A stretch of 64,000 nt of DNA from JACRCT01 sp049841135. GTDB lineage: Bacteria > Myxococcota > Myxococcia > Myxococcales > UBA5297. Below, piece after piece: positions 17,799 through 27,870 of the stretch. A program made the translations under genes and the position numbers. The notes below the pieces were generated by a model. It was not told where the DNA came from and did no database searches. It saw nothing but the letters and a program-made list of their open reading frames with translations. The DNA lies in contig JASGHK010000004.1 of NCBI GenBank assembly GCA_049841135.1, positions 1,984,001 through 2,048,000 of the forward strand. Reading direction: 5' to 3'. The number at the start of each line of letters is the position of its first letter. Positions within the stretch are counted from its first letter, which is position 1.

Positions 17799-17895
17799 CT
17801 ACGGCTCCGTTCTTGCGCCCATCGCGCGCGGCCACCGCAACCAGAACGTGGAGCCCTTGCCCACATCGGGCTCGACGCCGAGCTCGCCGCCCGAG
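17799..17895 (-). pseudogene. 3'-end remnant of a histidine kinase gene
   Basis: The minus strand reads GGELGVEPDVGKGSTFWLRW and then PRAMGARTEP before a TAG at 17799-17801. That is the last strand of a HATPase_c domain (GGxxxVxSxxGxGSTFxxxLP). No kinase core is found upstream; the AraC gene's end begins at 17940. It is a truncated fragment about 30 codons long. Confidence 0.6.
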
Positions 17896-17939
17896 CGAGA
17901 AAATGCTCGCGGGTGAGAGACAACCTGCGAGCGTCGCGG

Positions 17940-18815
17940 CTATGCCGCCCGGATCGCGTCGACGTCCTTTCGCGGCGGCGCGCCAAACAGCCGCCGATAC
18001 TCGCGGCTGAACTGCGACGGACTGTCGTAGCCCACCTTGAAGCCTGCCTCCGCCGCGTCCAGCGATTCGCCCAGCATCAAGCGCCGTGCCTCCTGGAGGC
18101 GGAGCCGCTTCTGGTATTGCAGCGGGCTCATGGAGGTGACCGCCTTGAAATGACGGTGCAGCGCCGAGGAGCTCATGCCCGCGCGCTTGGCCAAGGCCTC
18201 GACGTGCAGCGGCTCAGCGAAGTGGGCCTTCATCCACCTCACCACGTCCGTGACGCGCTGCCCCGGTCCGGGACCCGTGACCATCTGCTTGAGGCGGGCG
18301 CCCTGGGGCCCGACGAGGAGTCGATAGGTGATCTCCTTGCGCACCAGCGGCGCGAGCGCCATCGCGTCCTGCGGGCGTTCTAGCAGCCGCACCAGCCGAG
18401 TGACCGAGTCGAGCAACGCGGGATCGAGCGAGCTCACGTCGAGCGCGCGCTCGGCTGGCCTGGGTTCCACGAGGTCCAGCTGCGCCACGAACTCGCCGAC
18501 CTCCAGAGGGTCCAGGAGGAGCGTCAGCGCGAGGTAGGGCACTCGGGCCGTCGCGCCCACGATGAACGCCTTCGCAGGCAGGTCCGCGGACACGAGCAGG
18601 TACATCCCCGCGTCATAGCGATACTCCGTCTCGCCCAGCTCGACGCGCTTGGCTCCCTGGGCGATCAGGCAGATCGAGGGCTCGTACACGAACTCGCAGG
18701 GCGGCGTAGGCCCCGAGTGACGGAAGAGCGTGAGGCCGCGAACCTGGAACTGGTTCGCGCCCTCGGTCTTCGCGTGGTGGTCGAGCAGCTTGGCGAGAGT
18801 CGAGAGCGGATCCAC
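17940..18815 (-). CDS. AraC-family regulator (AraC_N effector domain)
   Basis: 291 residues from GTG 18815, which has GGGAGG 6 bases upstream and aligns with the start of its paralog at 50657; a longer open frame upstream is non-homologous. Residues 20-180 form the AraC_N cupin-like effector domain (EPSICLIAQGAKRVELGE, YLALTLLLDPLEVGEF). Residues 190-285 are two AraC helix-turn-helix motifs (VEALAKRAGMSSSALHRHFK; PSQFSREYRRLFGAPPRKD). It is divergent from the cupin, dehydrogenase and hydrolase genes at 19197-21865 and probably activates them. A 41-nt motif shared with two other promoters lies just upstream at 18845. Confidence 0.92.
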   Translation of the reverse strand: MDPLSTLAKLLDHHAKTEGANQFQVRGLTLFRHSGPTPPCEFVYEPSICLIAQGAKRVELGETEYRYDAGMYLLVSADLPAKAFIVGATARVPYLALTLLLDPLEVGEFVAQLDLVEPRPAERALDVSSLDPALLDSVTRLVRLLERPQDAMALAPLVRKEITYRLLVGPQGARLKQMVTGPGPGQRVTDVVRWMKAHFAEPLHVEALAKRAGMSSSALHRHFKAVTSMSPLQYQKRLRLQEARRLMLGESLDAAEAGFKVGYDSPSQFSREYRRLFGAPPRKDVDAIRAA

Positions 18816-18844
18816 GGGGTGCCTCCCATCCGAATGGGCAACCT

Positions 18845-18885
18845 GGAGGATTGTGCAAGAACTGTCGAGGACCGTTCTACCGCCC
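18845..18885 (+). promoter_or_regulatory. Shared AraC-module motif (copy C)
   Basis: The segment carries TTGTGCAAGAACTGTC and CTACCGCCC at the same spacing as motif copies at 35939 and 50680. It lies 30 bases upstream of the AraC start and upstream of the divergent cupin gene, as expected for an AraC operator used for both autoregulation and target activation. This is the most diverged of the three copies. Confidence 0.55.
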
Positions 18886-19196
18886 AGTCGGGCGCGGGCC
18901 TTACGGTCACTGACGACGAGGGCCAGTCGGCCCAGGGGCGCCAGCCGGAGAGCGAAGGTTGGGGCATCGCCAAGAGAGGCGTGCGCCAGGCAGTGAACGA
19001 GTGCCGGTCGCCGGTCGAGCGACTTCCAGAGGGAGCCAGCCAGGTCGCGCGATGCAGAGAATTTTTGGAGGTGAACGGCCTCTCGCTCCCGCTTGCTGTG
19101 CGCCTCGAGAGTGCAGCTTGGGGGATTGAGGAGCGCTGGCTGAGCCCGGGCAGCCAGGCGTGTGAGTGAAGCAGGTCTCGAAAGGAGCAGCCCTCC
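18886..19196. other. Long leader upstream of the cupin gene, no gene recognised
   Basis: About 310 bases between the shared motif and the cupin start. It contains a local T-rich patch (GAATTTTTGGAGG at about 19054-19066), unusual here and possibly part of a promoter or leader. No coding signal matches a family I know. Confidence 0.35.
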
Positions 19197-19736
19197 ATGA
19201 GCCGAGTCGCCGCCGTCGCCTTCCTTTGCCTGCTCGCAGCCCCGATGGCCGACGCCGGCCAGGGACGAAGCGCCACTGGCGCAGCCAAGACTGCGCCAGA
19301 GGAAAGGACCAAGACCATGCAGATCACACGCGCCGGTGCCCAGCCATCGCAGAAGAACCCGGGCGACCACTTCACCGGCTCGGTGCGCGTCGACCCGCTA
19401 TTTGCCGCCACCGAGCCGTCCCGCGCGAGCGGGGCTTACGTGACGTTCGAGCCCTGCGCCCGCAGCGACTGGCACACCCATCCGCTCGGACAGACGCTCA
19501 TCGTGACGGCGGGCTTCGGCCGCGCGCAGCAGTGGGGCGGCCCCATCGAGGAGCTCCGCGCGGGCGATGTCGTCTGGACCCCACCGGGCGTGAAGCACTG
19601 GCACGGCGCCTCGCCGACCACGGCCATGACGCACATCGCGATCCAGGAGCAGCTCGACGGAAAGGCCGTCGAGTGGCTGGAGAAGGTCACCGACGAGCAG
19701 TACCGGGCTGCCCCGTCGGCGGAGCCCACCAGGTAG
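19197..19736 (+). CDS. Exported cupin-domain protein (carboxymuconolactone decarboxylase/hydroxynitrile-lyase-like)
   Basis: 179 residues. Residues 1-20 are a Sec signal peptide (VAFLCLLAAPMADA). The cupin barrel carries motif 1 (SDWHTHPLGQTLIVTAG, with the HxH metal ligands) and motif 2 (DVVWTPPGVKHWHGA, with the third His). The sequence QQWGGPIEELRAGDV is typical of small bacterial Mn/Fe cupins annotated as carboxymuconolactone decarboxylase-associated or hydroxynitrile lyase-like. AAAGGAG precedes the ATG. It is first in an apparent operon with the dehydrogenase (21 bases downstream) and hydrolase, opposite AraC. True reaction unknown. Confidence 0.88.
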   Translation: MSRVAAVAFLCLLAAPMADAGQGRSATGAAKTAPEERTKTMQITRAGAQPSQKNPGDHFTGSVRVDPLFAATEPSRASGAYVTFEPCARSDWHTHPLGQTLIVTAGFGRAQQWGGPIEELRAGDVVWTPPGVKHWHGASPTTAMTHIAIQEQLDGKAVEWLEKVTDEQYRAAPSAEPTR

Positions 19737-19756
19737 CAAGCGAAGGGAGAGCCATC

Positions 19757-20773
19757 ATGCGCGGAACCATTCTCTATGGCGCCGGCGACGTCCGGTTCGA
19801 GGAATGCCCCGACCCGAAGATCGTCGAGCCCACCGACGCCATCATCAGGGTCTCGGCCACCTGTGTCTGCGGCTCCGACCTCTGGCCCTACCGGGGACTG
19901 CAGCCGGTGGCCGGTCCGACGCCCTTCGGGCACGAGTACTGCGGCGTCGTCGAGGAGGTCGGCCGCGGCGTCACCTCGGTCAAGCGCGGACAGTTCGTCA
20001 TCGGCTCCTTCTTCGCCTCGGACAACACCTGCCCGCACTGCCAGGCTGGATACCCATCGTCCTGCCAGCACCGTGTGCTCGTCGGCGGCGCCCAGGCACC
20101 GTATCTCCGGGTGCCGCTCGCGGACGGCACGCTGGTGCCGACCCGAGAGACTCCGTCGCCCGACCTGGTGCCGAGCCTGCTGACGCTCTCCGACGTCATG
20201 GGCACGGGCTGGTTCGCCGCCGAGGCAGCCCAGGTCAAGCCGGGCATGGCGGTCGCGGTCGTCGGCGACGGCGCGGTGGGACTCCTGGCGGTGCTCTCGG
20301 CCAAGCAGAAGGGCGCCGAGCGGATCATCGTGATGAGCCGCCATCCAACGAGGCAGAAGCTCGCGCGCGAATTCGGCGCCACCGACCTCGTGACCGAGCG
20401 TGCGGAGGCAGGGGTCGCCCGCATCAAGGAGCTGACCAAGGGCGTCGGCGCCGATGCCGTGCTCGAGTGCGTCGGCACCCAGGAGGCGATGCTGCAGGCC
20501 ATCCAGTCCACGCGCCCGGGCGGCTTCGTCGGCTACGTGGGCGTCCCCCACGGAGTCCAGCTCGACGGCCAGCAGCTCTTCTTCTCCCACGTCGGCCTGC
20601 ACGGAGGCCCGGCCCCCGTGCGCCGCTACCTGCCCGACCTCATCGAGCTGGTGTGGAACGGAAAGCTCAACCCCGGCAAGGTCTTCGACCTCACGCTCCC
20701 TCTCGAACACGTGGCCGAAGGGTACCGCGCCATGAACGAGCGCCGCGCCATCAAGGCGCTGCTGCGCCCGTGA
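19757..20773 (+). CDS. Zinc-dependent alcohol dehydrogenase (MDR superfamily)
   Basis: 338 residues. Catalytic-zinc ligands are Cys37 region (CVCGSDLWPYRG) and GHEYCGVVEEVG. The lobe with structural-zinc Cys is shortened to NTCPHCQAGYPSSC, which keeps three Cys. The Rossmann part is VAVVGDGAVGLLAVLSAKQ. The product is a medium-chain dehydrogenase oxidising alcohols or reducing aldehydes with NAD(P). GAAGGGAG precedes ATG 19757. It sits between a cupin and a hydrolase under an AraC regulator, suggesting carbonyl detoxification rather than fermentation (inference). Confidence 0.92.
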   Translation: MRGTILYGAGDVRFEECPDPKIVEPTDAIIRVSATCVCGSDLWPYRGLQPVAGPTPFGHEYCGVVEEVGRGVTSVKRGQFVIGSFFASDNTCPHCQAGYPSSCQHRVLVGGAQAPYLRVPLADGTLVPTRETPSPDLVPSLLTLSDVMGTGWFAAEAAQVKPGMAVAVVGDGAVGLLAVLSAKQKGAERIIVMSRHPTRQKLAREFGATDLVTERAEAGVARIKELTKGVGADAVLECVGTQEAMLQAIQSTRPGGFVGYVGVPHGVQLDGQQLFFSHVGLHGGPAPVRRYLPDLIELVWNGKLNPGKVFDLTLPLEHVAEGYRAMNERRAIKALLRP

Positions 20774-20835
20774 CGCAGTCGAAGCGCGCACCCTTCTCTC
20801 GCAACGAACGATCGCTCAAGCGAAAGGAATATCCG

Positions 20836-21865
20836 GTGAAAAACCTCGCTGCATTCTTGGGAGCACTCCTCTGCGCATCGCCGGCCTCTGCAGTCGCCCC
20901 GTCCAGCGGAGCCAACAACTTCTACGTCAGCGAGAAGGTGACCGTGGAGAAGGTCAGCTTCAGGAACCAGTACCAGATGAAGGTCGTCGGAAACCTCTTC
21001 GCGCCCAAGAGCCTCAATCGGAAGGGGAAGAGTCCGGCGATCGTTGTCGGGCATCCGATGGGCGCCGTGAAGGAGCAGAGCGCGAACCTGTATGCCACGA
21101 AGATGGCGGAGCAGGGCTTCGTCACCCTGTCTTTGGACCTGTCGTTCTGGGGCGAGAGCGACGGCCAGCCGCGGAATGCCGTCTCGCCGGACATCTACGC
21201 CGAGGACTTCAGCGCTGCGGTCGATTTCCTCGGCAGCCTGCCTTTCGTCGACAGGAATCGAATCGGCGCGATCGGAATCTGCGGGAGCGGAAGCTTCGTC
21301 ATCAGCGCGGCCAAGAATCGACCCGCGCCTGAAGGCCATTGCCACGGTCAGCATGTACGACATGGGCGCGGCCAGCCGTCACGCGCTCAGGTATTCGCTG
21401 ACCGTCGAGCAAAGGAAGAAGCTCATCGCGGAGGCGGCAGCGCAGCGGGATGTCGAGTACGCCGGCGGGGAGCTGAAGTACACCAGCGGGACGGTGCACG
21501 AGCTGAAGGAAGAGACCGACCCCATCCAGCGCGAGTTCTTCGACTTCTACCGCACGCCCAGGGGCGAGTTCACGCCCAAGGGCTCGTCGCCGAAGCTCAC
21601 GACGCACCCGACGCTCACCAGCGCCGTCAAGTTCATGAACTTCTATCCGTTCAACGACATCGAGACGATCTCTCCTCGTCCGCTGCTCTTCATCGCCGGG
21701 GAGAACGCTCACTCCAGGGAGTTCAGCGAAGACGCCCATCGGCTCGCCGGAGAGCCCAAGGAGCTCCTCATCGTCCCCGGCGCTGGACACGTGGATCTCT
21801 ATGACCGCGTGAACCTGATCCCCTTCGAGAAGCTCGCGTCCTTCTTCGGCAGCTCTCTGAAATAG
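20836..21865 (+). CDS. Exported alpha/beta hydrolase (dienelactone-hydrolase-like), with one indel
   Basis: GTG start 20836 with AAAGGA upstream. Residues 1-19 are a signal peptide (AAFLGALLCASPASA). The hydrolase core reads AIVVGHPMGAVKEQSANLYA, LSLDLSFWGESDG and the nucleophile elbow GAIGICGSGSFV, where the Cys is in the dienelactone-hydrolase position. The frame changes near 21316: AAGAATCGAC would read through as AAGATCGAC with one A less, giving DPRLKAIATVSMYDMG and the rest, including the catalytic His in VPGAGHVDLYD. Total about 342 residues. The break is probably a sequence error because both halves are intact and adjacent. Third gene of the AraC-controlled operon. Confidence 0.82.
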
Positions 21866-22107
21866 GCGCAAACCGCCTCAGGCACGGCGCGGGGCTCGCG
21901 CGGCCGGTTCAGCAGGATGGGGCGGGCGCGCTCCACCGCTGGCTCGACCCGGAATGGCCAGACGCGCCGGGCGTGGTCGCCAAGGATTCCCTTTCGCGGC
22001 GCGCGGAGACACGGCACTTGGATCCGTGGCCGCCGTGGCCAACTTACCTGCTCCGTCTCCGCTGTGCGGAGCGCCTCGGCGCAGCGCGCCGACGATCGAG
22101 TGCATGT

Positions 22108-24535
22108 GTGTCTGAGACGACCCCAGAGCATCAGCCCACCAGCTGGTCAGCGCCTGCCGAGGGCGAGGCTACGGGCTTCTCCGTCGCCAGCTTCCTGCGA
22201 AAGGGCAAGGCGGCGATCGTCCGCGCGTGGGAGACCCGCGTCACCTCCGAGCAACGCGGCGTCGAGCTGGCGGGCCCCGCGATGCGCAACGAGGTCCCGG
22301 AGCTGCTGGACGAACTTGCGGAATGGCTGGACACCGCCGCGGTGCCCGAGACCTCGCCCTTGGGTGCACGGGCGCTGAGCCACGTGCTCCAGCGCTTGGA
22401 TGAAGGGCTGACGCTCACCCAGGTGCTGCGCGAGTACCGGCTCCTGCGAGAGACGATCATCAAGGTCGTGCTCTGGGCCGAGCGGGACGAGCTGGCGCGC
22501 ACCGGCGGCTCCGCTGACGAAGCTCGCATCGCCCGCATCGAGGAGCTCGCTCGCCTCAACGCCGGCCTCGACGTCGTCTTCTCGAGGTCCGTGGACGAGT
22601 TCGTCAAGGAGCGGGACCGGCGCGCCGCCTCCGAACGCACCTTGGCCGAAGAGGGCCTGGCCCAGAGCGAGCAGCGCTACCGCACCCTGTTCACCTCGAT
22701 GTGCGAGGCGTTCACCGAGGGCGAGCTCGTCGAGGACGGCCCCGCCGGACCCGACTTTCTCTTTCTCAGGGTCAATCCGGCCTTCGAGCGCCAGCTCAGC
22801 GTCAGGGCCTCCGACGTGGTCGGGCGGACCGCGCGCGAGGTCTTCGGAACGGTCGAGCTCATCTGGATGGAGCGCTACGCCCAGGTCGTCTCCACCGGAA
22901 CGCCGGCACACTTCGAGGAGTACTTCGAAGCGTTGAACCGCTGGTACCAGGTCAGCGCCTACCCCACGGGCGGCAAGCGCCTGGCGGTGGTCGCGTTCGA
23001 CGTCACCGACCGCGTGACGGCCCAGGCGGCGCTGCAGGAGAGCGAGAGGCGGTTCCGCTCGCTCTTCGACAACGGCATGGACGCCATCTTCCTGACCTCC
23101 GCGGACGGAAGGATCCAGGCCGCCAACGCCGCCGCCTGCACGATGTTCGGCATGACCGAGGGAGAGATCCTCGATGCGGCGCGGCAGGGGCTCATGGACC
23201 CGGCCGACCGCCCGAGCCTCGACGCCGCCCTCGATGAGCGCCTGCGCAGCGGCCGGGTCCGCGCCGAGCTGCGCTTCAGGCGCAAGGACGGGTCGGTCTT
23301 CACCGCGGACGTGGAATCGGTCGTCCTGGGCAGCGAGCGGGCGACCGCGTTCGTCATCGCCCGCGACATCACCGGCCGCAAGCATGACGAGCAGGCGCTG
23401 CGGCAGCTCGCCCAGCAGCTGGAGGAGGCCGACCGCCGCAAGACCCACTTCCTGGCCGTCCTCTCCCACGAGCTGCGCAACCCTCTCGCGCCGGTGAAGA
23501 ACAGCCTGTACATCCTGCAGCGCGCCACCCCCGGGGGCGACCAGGCGCGGCGCGCCCAGGAGGTCATTCACCGGCAGGTCGACCAGCTCGCGCACCTGGT
23601 CGACGACCTGCTCGACGTCACGCGCATCGCCCGCGGGAAGATCCACCTGCAGCGGCGCAGCGTGGAGCTGGACGAGCTCGTCCGGGGCACCTTCGAGGAC
23701 CACCGCGGGCTGTTCGAGAGGGCGGGCATCGCGGTGAGCGTGAGGTCCTCCTCGGGCCCGATCTTCGTCCACGCCGACTGGAGCCGGCTCGCCCAGATCG
23801 TGGGCAACCTCCTCCAGAACGCCGCGAAGTTCACGCCCAAGGGCGGGTGCGTGGCGGTCGCGGTCTCGTCCGACGAGGCCAGCCAGCAGGCCCTCATCAC
23901 CGTGACCGACAACGGCGCGGGCATGACGCCCAGAGTCCTTGCCCGGCTGTTCGAGCCCTTCATGCAGGCCGACGAGACCCTCGACCGAACCCAAGGGGGG
24001 CTCGGGCTCGGGCTGGCCCTGGTGAAGGGGCTCGTCGAGCAGCACGGGGGCTCCATCGAGGCCAGCAGCGAGGGAGCCGGTCGCGGAGCCGAATTCACGG
24101 TGCGCCTGCCCTTCCAGAAGGCCGCCGGTGCCGCGGCCCGCGGCACCTCTCTCGCGGGCCAGGAGGCGCACCGCCGCATCCTCGTCATCGAGGACAACGT
24201 CGACGCCGCCGACAGCCTCAAGGAGATGCTCGAGCTGAACGGGCACGAGGTGGCGGTCGCGTACACCGGCCCCGAGGGCGTCGCCAAGGCTCGGGAAGCT
24301 CGGCCCGGACGTCGTCCTGTGCGACCTCGGCTTGCCAGGCATGGACGGCTTTGCGGTGGCGCGCGTGTTGCGCCGGGACGACGAGCTCCGGGACACGCGC
24401 CTGGTGGCGTTGAGCGGCTATGCGCAGCCCGAAGACGTGCAGCGCGCCCTGGAGGCGGGGTTCGACCAGCACCTCGCCAAGCCCCCCAGCTTCGAGAGGC
24501 TCGAGAGCGTCCTTGCTGGCCCCCCGGCGCGCTAG
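22108..24535 (+). CDS. Hybrid sensor histidine kinase (RsbRD-like, two PAS, HisKA, HATPase, receiver), with one indel
   Basis: Start is uncertain: GTG 22108 is chosen because upstream in-frame sequence to 21973 is non-homologous. Residues 15-175 resemble the RsbRD helical sensor domain. Two PAS domains (RYRTLFTSMCEAFTEGELVE; RFRSLFDNGMDAIFLTSADG) follow. His454 lies in LSHELRNPLAP, then HATPase (IVGNLLQNAAKFTPKGG). The receiver begins at RILVIEDNVDAADSLKEML. At 24296-24297 an extra A (GGGAAGCTC for GGGAGCTC) shifts the frame. The correct frame continues PDVVLCDLGLPGMDGF and HLAKPPSFERL to the TAG at 24535. Closely related to the kinases at 14346, 28917 and 37297. Confidence 0.88.
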
Positions 24536-24628
24536 CGAGCTGGGGTGTCGAGCGAATCCGCAATGACCGAGCGTCACCCCTTCCGGTCGAACGGGCCGGC
24601 CGTGTGAAAGAGCCCCTACATTCGTGGG

Positions 24629-27041
24629 GTGTCTGACCTGAAGTCAGAATCCGGCAGCGAATCGCTCGGCGGCTTTCTCAGGGGGCAACAGGCCCAGATC
24701 CTCCCGCAGTGGTTGGCCGCCGTCCGCGACTGCACGCCCGCCGTGCGTCTGCCGGAGCCGATCCTCGTCGACCACCTGCCGGTCCTCCTGAGCCGTGTCG
24801 CCTCCGCCGTGGAGCACCTGGCTCGCGGGGACTGGTCGCCCACGACCCGGGACGCGGCCGCCGACCACGCGATGGAACGGCTGCTCGCGGGCTTCGAGCT
24901 TCCGGGACGTGCTGACCGAGTTCTTTCTCCTGCGCCAGCTCCTGCTGGGCGAGGTCCTGGCGCACCGCAAGCCCGCCGCCCCCGACGAGGAGGCTCGGCT
25001 GGTCAGCTGGGCGGTCGACCAGGCCATCCGCGAGTCGGTCACCGTCTTTTCCGAGGCCCGGCTCAAGCACCTCCACGCGCTGGAGCGGCTCTCGGTGGGC
25101 GCCCTGGAGAGCCGGACCGTCGACGAGCTCCTGCCCCGGCTGCTCTCGGCCGTGCTCGACGCGGCCCCGGTCGACGTCGTCTGCGTCCTGCTCGCGGAAG
25201 ACGGCCACCTGGTGCACCGCCACGCCGTCGGCCTCGATGCGCGCGAGCACGAGGCGGTCCGCGTCGACCGCGGCCAAGGGGTCGTCGGGCGCGCGGCCCG
25301 CGAGCGCCGGCCCGTCGCTGCCGCCATCGAGGCGGACGACAGCCCCGAGGGCCTCTTCCTCGAGGCCCGGGGCATCCGCGCCCTCTATGCCGTGCCGCTC
25401 GTGGTCGAAGGCGGCGTGATCGGAGTGCTGCAGATGGGCTCCCGCGGCGCCGCGGGCCTGTCGGCGCAGGACCAGAACCTTCTCCAGTCGCTCGCCCGTC
25501 GCGTCGCCGTCGCCATCGAGCAGCACGAGCTGCGCGACCGCGCCGAGAAGCTCGCCCGGGATCGCGACCGCCTCGCCAAGCACCTCCAGGTCGCCTTGGA
25601 CGCGGCGGAGATGGGCTGGTGGAGCTTCGATCCGGGCGACCAGGCGTTCAGCCTCGACCAGCGCGCGGCGGCCCTCTTGGGCGTCGGCGGGTGCCGCGTC
25701 TGCCACATGGAGGAGGTCCAGGCGGCCTTTCACCCCGAGGATCGCCCGCGCGCCGCCGCCTGCCTGGCGGCCGCCCTCGACCCAAGCCGCGGGACCTTCT
25801 CGGGAGAGTACCGGCTGCTGCAGGCCGACGGGTCCCTGCGATGGGTCGAAGACTACGGGATGGGCCTCTTCGAGGAAGGGCGCGTCGTCGTCGTCGGGGC
25901 CTTCGCCGACGTCACGGAGCGCAAGCGGACCGAGGAGGCATTGCGAAAGACCTCCGAAAAGCTCCAGCGGGCGCTCTCCATCGAAACGGTCGGCGTCCTG
26001 TACTTCCGTCTCGACGGGCTCGTCTTCGGCGCCAACGCGGCGTTCCAGCGGATGTCTGGCTATGGGCTCGAGGAGCTGCGGGCGACCGCCCACTGGGAGC
26101 ACCTGACGGCCCCCGAATACCGGGAGGCCACGTTCCAGAGCGCCGCCCGGCTCGCGCACACCGGCCGGACGCCGCCCTACGAGAAGGAGATGATCCGGCC
26201 GGACGGCTCCCGCTGGTGGGGGCTCTTCGCCCCCACCCGCATCAGCGGCCAGGGCGAGCAGTCGGAGTGCATGGAGTTCATCGTCGACATCACCGCGCAG
26301 AAGCGCGCCCGGGAGGAGGAGAGGGCGCGGGCCTCGTTCGCCCAGCAGCTGATGGGCATCGTCAGCCACGATCTGCGCTCGCCGCTGATGGCCATCCTCA
26401 TGTCCTCCGAGACCGCGCTGCGGCGGCCGGACGTCGACGAGCGCCTGCGCACCGCGCTGCAGCGCATCCACTCCTCGGGAGAGAGGGCGCACCGGCTGAT
26501 CCGGGACCTCCTCGACTTCACCCAGGCCCAGCTCCGCGGAGGCATCCCCGTCCAGCGGCAGCCGGTCGACCTCTGCGCGATCCTCCAGCAGGTCGTCGAC
26601 GAGGTGCGCCAGAGCCACCCGGACCAGGTGCTCCGTCTGGCGGCCCCGACCCGAGCCGTGGGCGAATGGGACCCGGATCGGGTGGCCCAGGTCGCGGCCA
26701 ACCTGCTCTCCAACGCCGTGCAGCACGGAGACCGTGGGGCGCCGGTGTCAGTCCTGCTCCACGACCGCGGTCCGTCCGTCGAGCTGTCGATCACCAACTG
26801 GGGAGACCCCATCCCCGCCGACCAGCTTCCACGGCTCTTCGAGCCGTACCGCCGAGTGAGCAGGGAGCACTCCTCCTCCGGCGGAGTCGGGCTGGGCCTG
26901 TTCATCGTGCGGCAGATCGTCGAGGCTCACGGCGGAGCAGTCGACGTGCACTCCGATGCCGAGGCAGGCACGACCTTCCGCGTGGTGTTGCCCAAGGGGG
27001 CTGAGAGCCACCGAAGCCCCACCGCTCACCCTCAGGCCTGA
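24629..27041 (+). CDS. Sensor histidine kinase (RsbRD-like, GAF, two PAS, HisKA, HATPase), with one indel
   Basis: GTG 24629 starts an RsbRD-like helical domain (GGFLRGQQAQILPQWLAAV). Near 24900 an extra T (GAGCTTCCGG for GAGCTCCGG) changes frame; the other frame continues RDVLTEFFLLRQLLLGEVL without loss. Then follow a GAF domain (TVDELLPRLLSAVLDAAPVD), two PAS domains, HisKA with IVSHDLRSPLMA (His codon 26367-26369) and HATPase (VAANLLSNAVQHGDRG; GVGLGLFIVRQIVEAHGG). It has no receiver, making it the sister type of the kinase at 4760, which shares the RsbRD-GAF layout and the SHDLRSPL phosphorylation site. About 803 residues once joined. It lies 93 bases after the preceding kinase, possibly co-transcribed. 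Confidence 0.88.
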
Positions 27042-27078
27042 ACCGGCGGTGCCGGAGGCCACGAGGGCTGCGGGCTTC

Positions 27079-27381
27079 GGGCTTCGGGCTGCGGGTCAAG
27101 CCGCTCGCCTGCAGGCCCGAAGTCCCCAGCCCGCAGCCCCTCAACTCAACGCCCCTTTAGCGCGCGCAGCACCCGCTTCAGGCCGAAGTCGAAGGCGCGG
27201 TCCACGTCGCCGCCGAGCTGGAACGCCCACGAGGGCTTCGGGCTGCGGGTCAAGCCGCTCGCCTGCAGGCCCGAAGTCCCCAGCCCGCAGCCCTCAACTC
27301 AACGCCCCTTTAGCGCGCGCAGCACCCGCTTCAGGCCGAAGTCGAAGGCGCGGTCCACGTCGCCGCCGAGCTGGAACGCCC
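27079..27381. repeat. Tandem duplication of about 150 bp over the TetR gene end
   Basis: Copy 1 is 27079-27228 and copy 2 is 27233-27381, identical except for one extra C in copy 1 (GCAGCCCCTC versus GCAGCCCTC). Each copy contains the last 27 or so codons of the TetR gene plus its downstream GC-rich hairpin sequence. Only copy 2 is attached to the gene. The left copy also forms a long dyad (GGGCTGCGGG at 27065-27074 with CCCGCAGCCC at 27130-27139), which may terminate transcription from both converging genes. Confidence 0.85.
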
Positions 27382-27859
27382 CGGCCCGCTCCATGCTCGC
27401 GAAGCCGTGGACGAAGGCCGTCAGCAGGCGGGCCCCCTCGAGCACCTCCTCCCCGCCGCCCATCCACTCGGCGAGGAGCGCAAAGAGCGCCTCGAGCTGC
27501 TGTTGGTCCTTGGGGCTGCGCTCGAGCCGGACGTGGGCGTCGAAGACCAGCGCATAGAGGTGCGGCTGCCGGCGCGCGAAGTCGCGCTGCGCACGGGCCA
27601 CCGCCTCCAGGCGCCGCTCGAGCGGCCCCTCGGCCCCGGCCGCCGCGAGCTGGGCCGCGGCGAGCTCGCGCGACGCCTCGACGGCCACCGCGCGCAGCAG
27701 CGCCGTCCGGTCGTCGAAGTGCTTGTAGAGCGAGGGCGCCTGGACGCCCACCGCGCGGGCCACGCTCTGCAGCGACAGCCCGGGCGCGCCGCCTCGCGCC
27801 ACCAGCCGCCGCGCGGCCTTGACGATGCTCTCCGGCGAGGTCTTGGGGACGGTCGGCAT
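27299..27859 (-). CDS. TetR/AcrR-family repressor
   Basis: 186 residues from ATG 27859. The N-terminal helix-turn-helix is complete (GLSLQSVARAVGVQAPSLYK, then HFDDRTALLRAV). The C-terminal part is a TetR_C/WHG-type ligand-binding domain (RRLEAVARAQRDFARRQPHL; AFVHGFASMERAGAF; VDRAFDFGLKRVLRAL). It starts 11 bases after the membrane-protein gene upstream on the same strand, so the two form an operon. A cluster of ATAGCCAT half-sites lies before that operon, its probable operator. The gene's 3' end is duplicated just downstream. Confidence 0.92.
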   Translation of the reverse strand: MPTVPKTSPESIVKAARRLVARGGAPGLSLQSVARAVGVQAPSLYKHFDDRTALLRAVAVEASRELAAAQLAAAGAEGPLERRLEAVARAQRDFARRQPHLYALVFDAHVRLERSPKDQQQLEALFALLAEWMGGGEEVLEGARLLTAFVHGFASMERAGAFQLGGDVDRAFDFGLKRVLRALKGR

Positions 27860-27870
27860 GAGCCACCACC

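Noticed and set aside
24290..24310. Programmed frameshifting in the kinases
   Set aside because: The switches lie at different domain positions in unrelated genes, without slippery heptamers or stimulators, and cluster at the same hexamer; sequence error is simpler.
27079..27381. Possible CRISPR-like repeat pair
   Set aside because: Only two long copies, no regular spacers and one copy is gene sequence; it is a tandem duplication.
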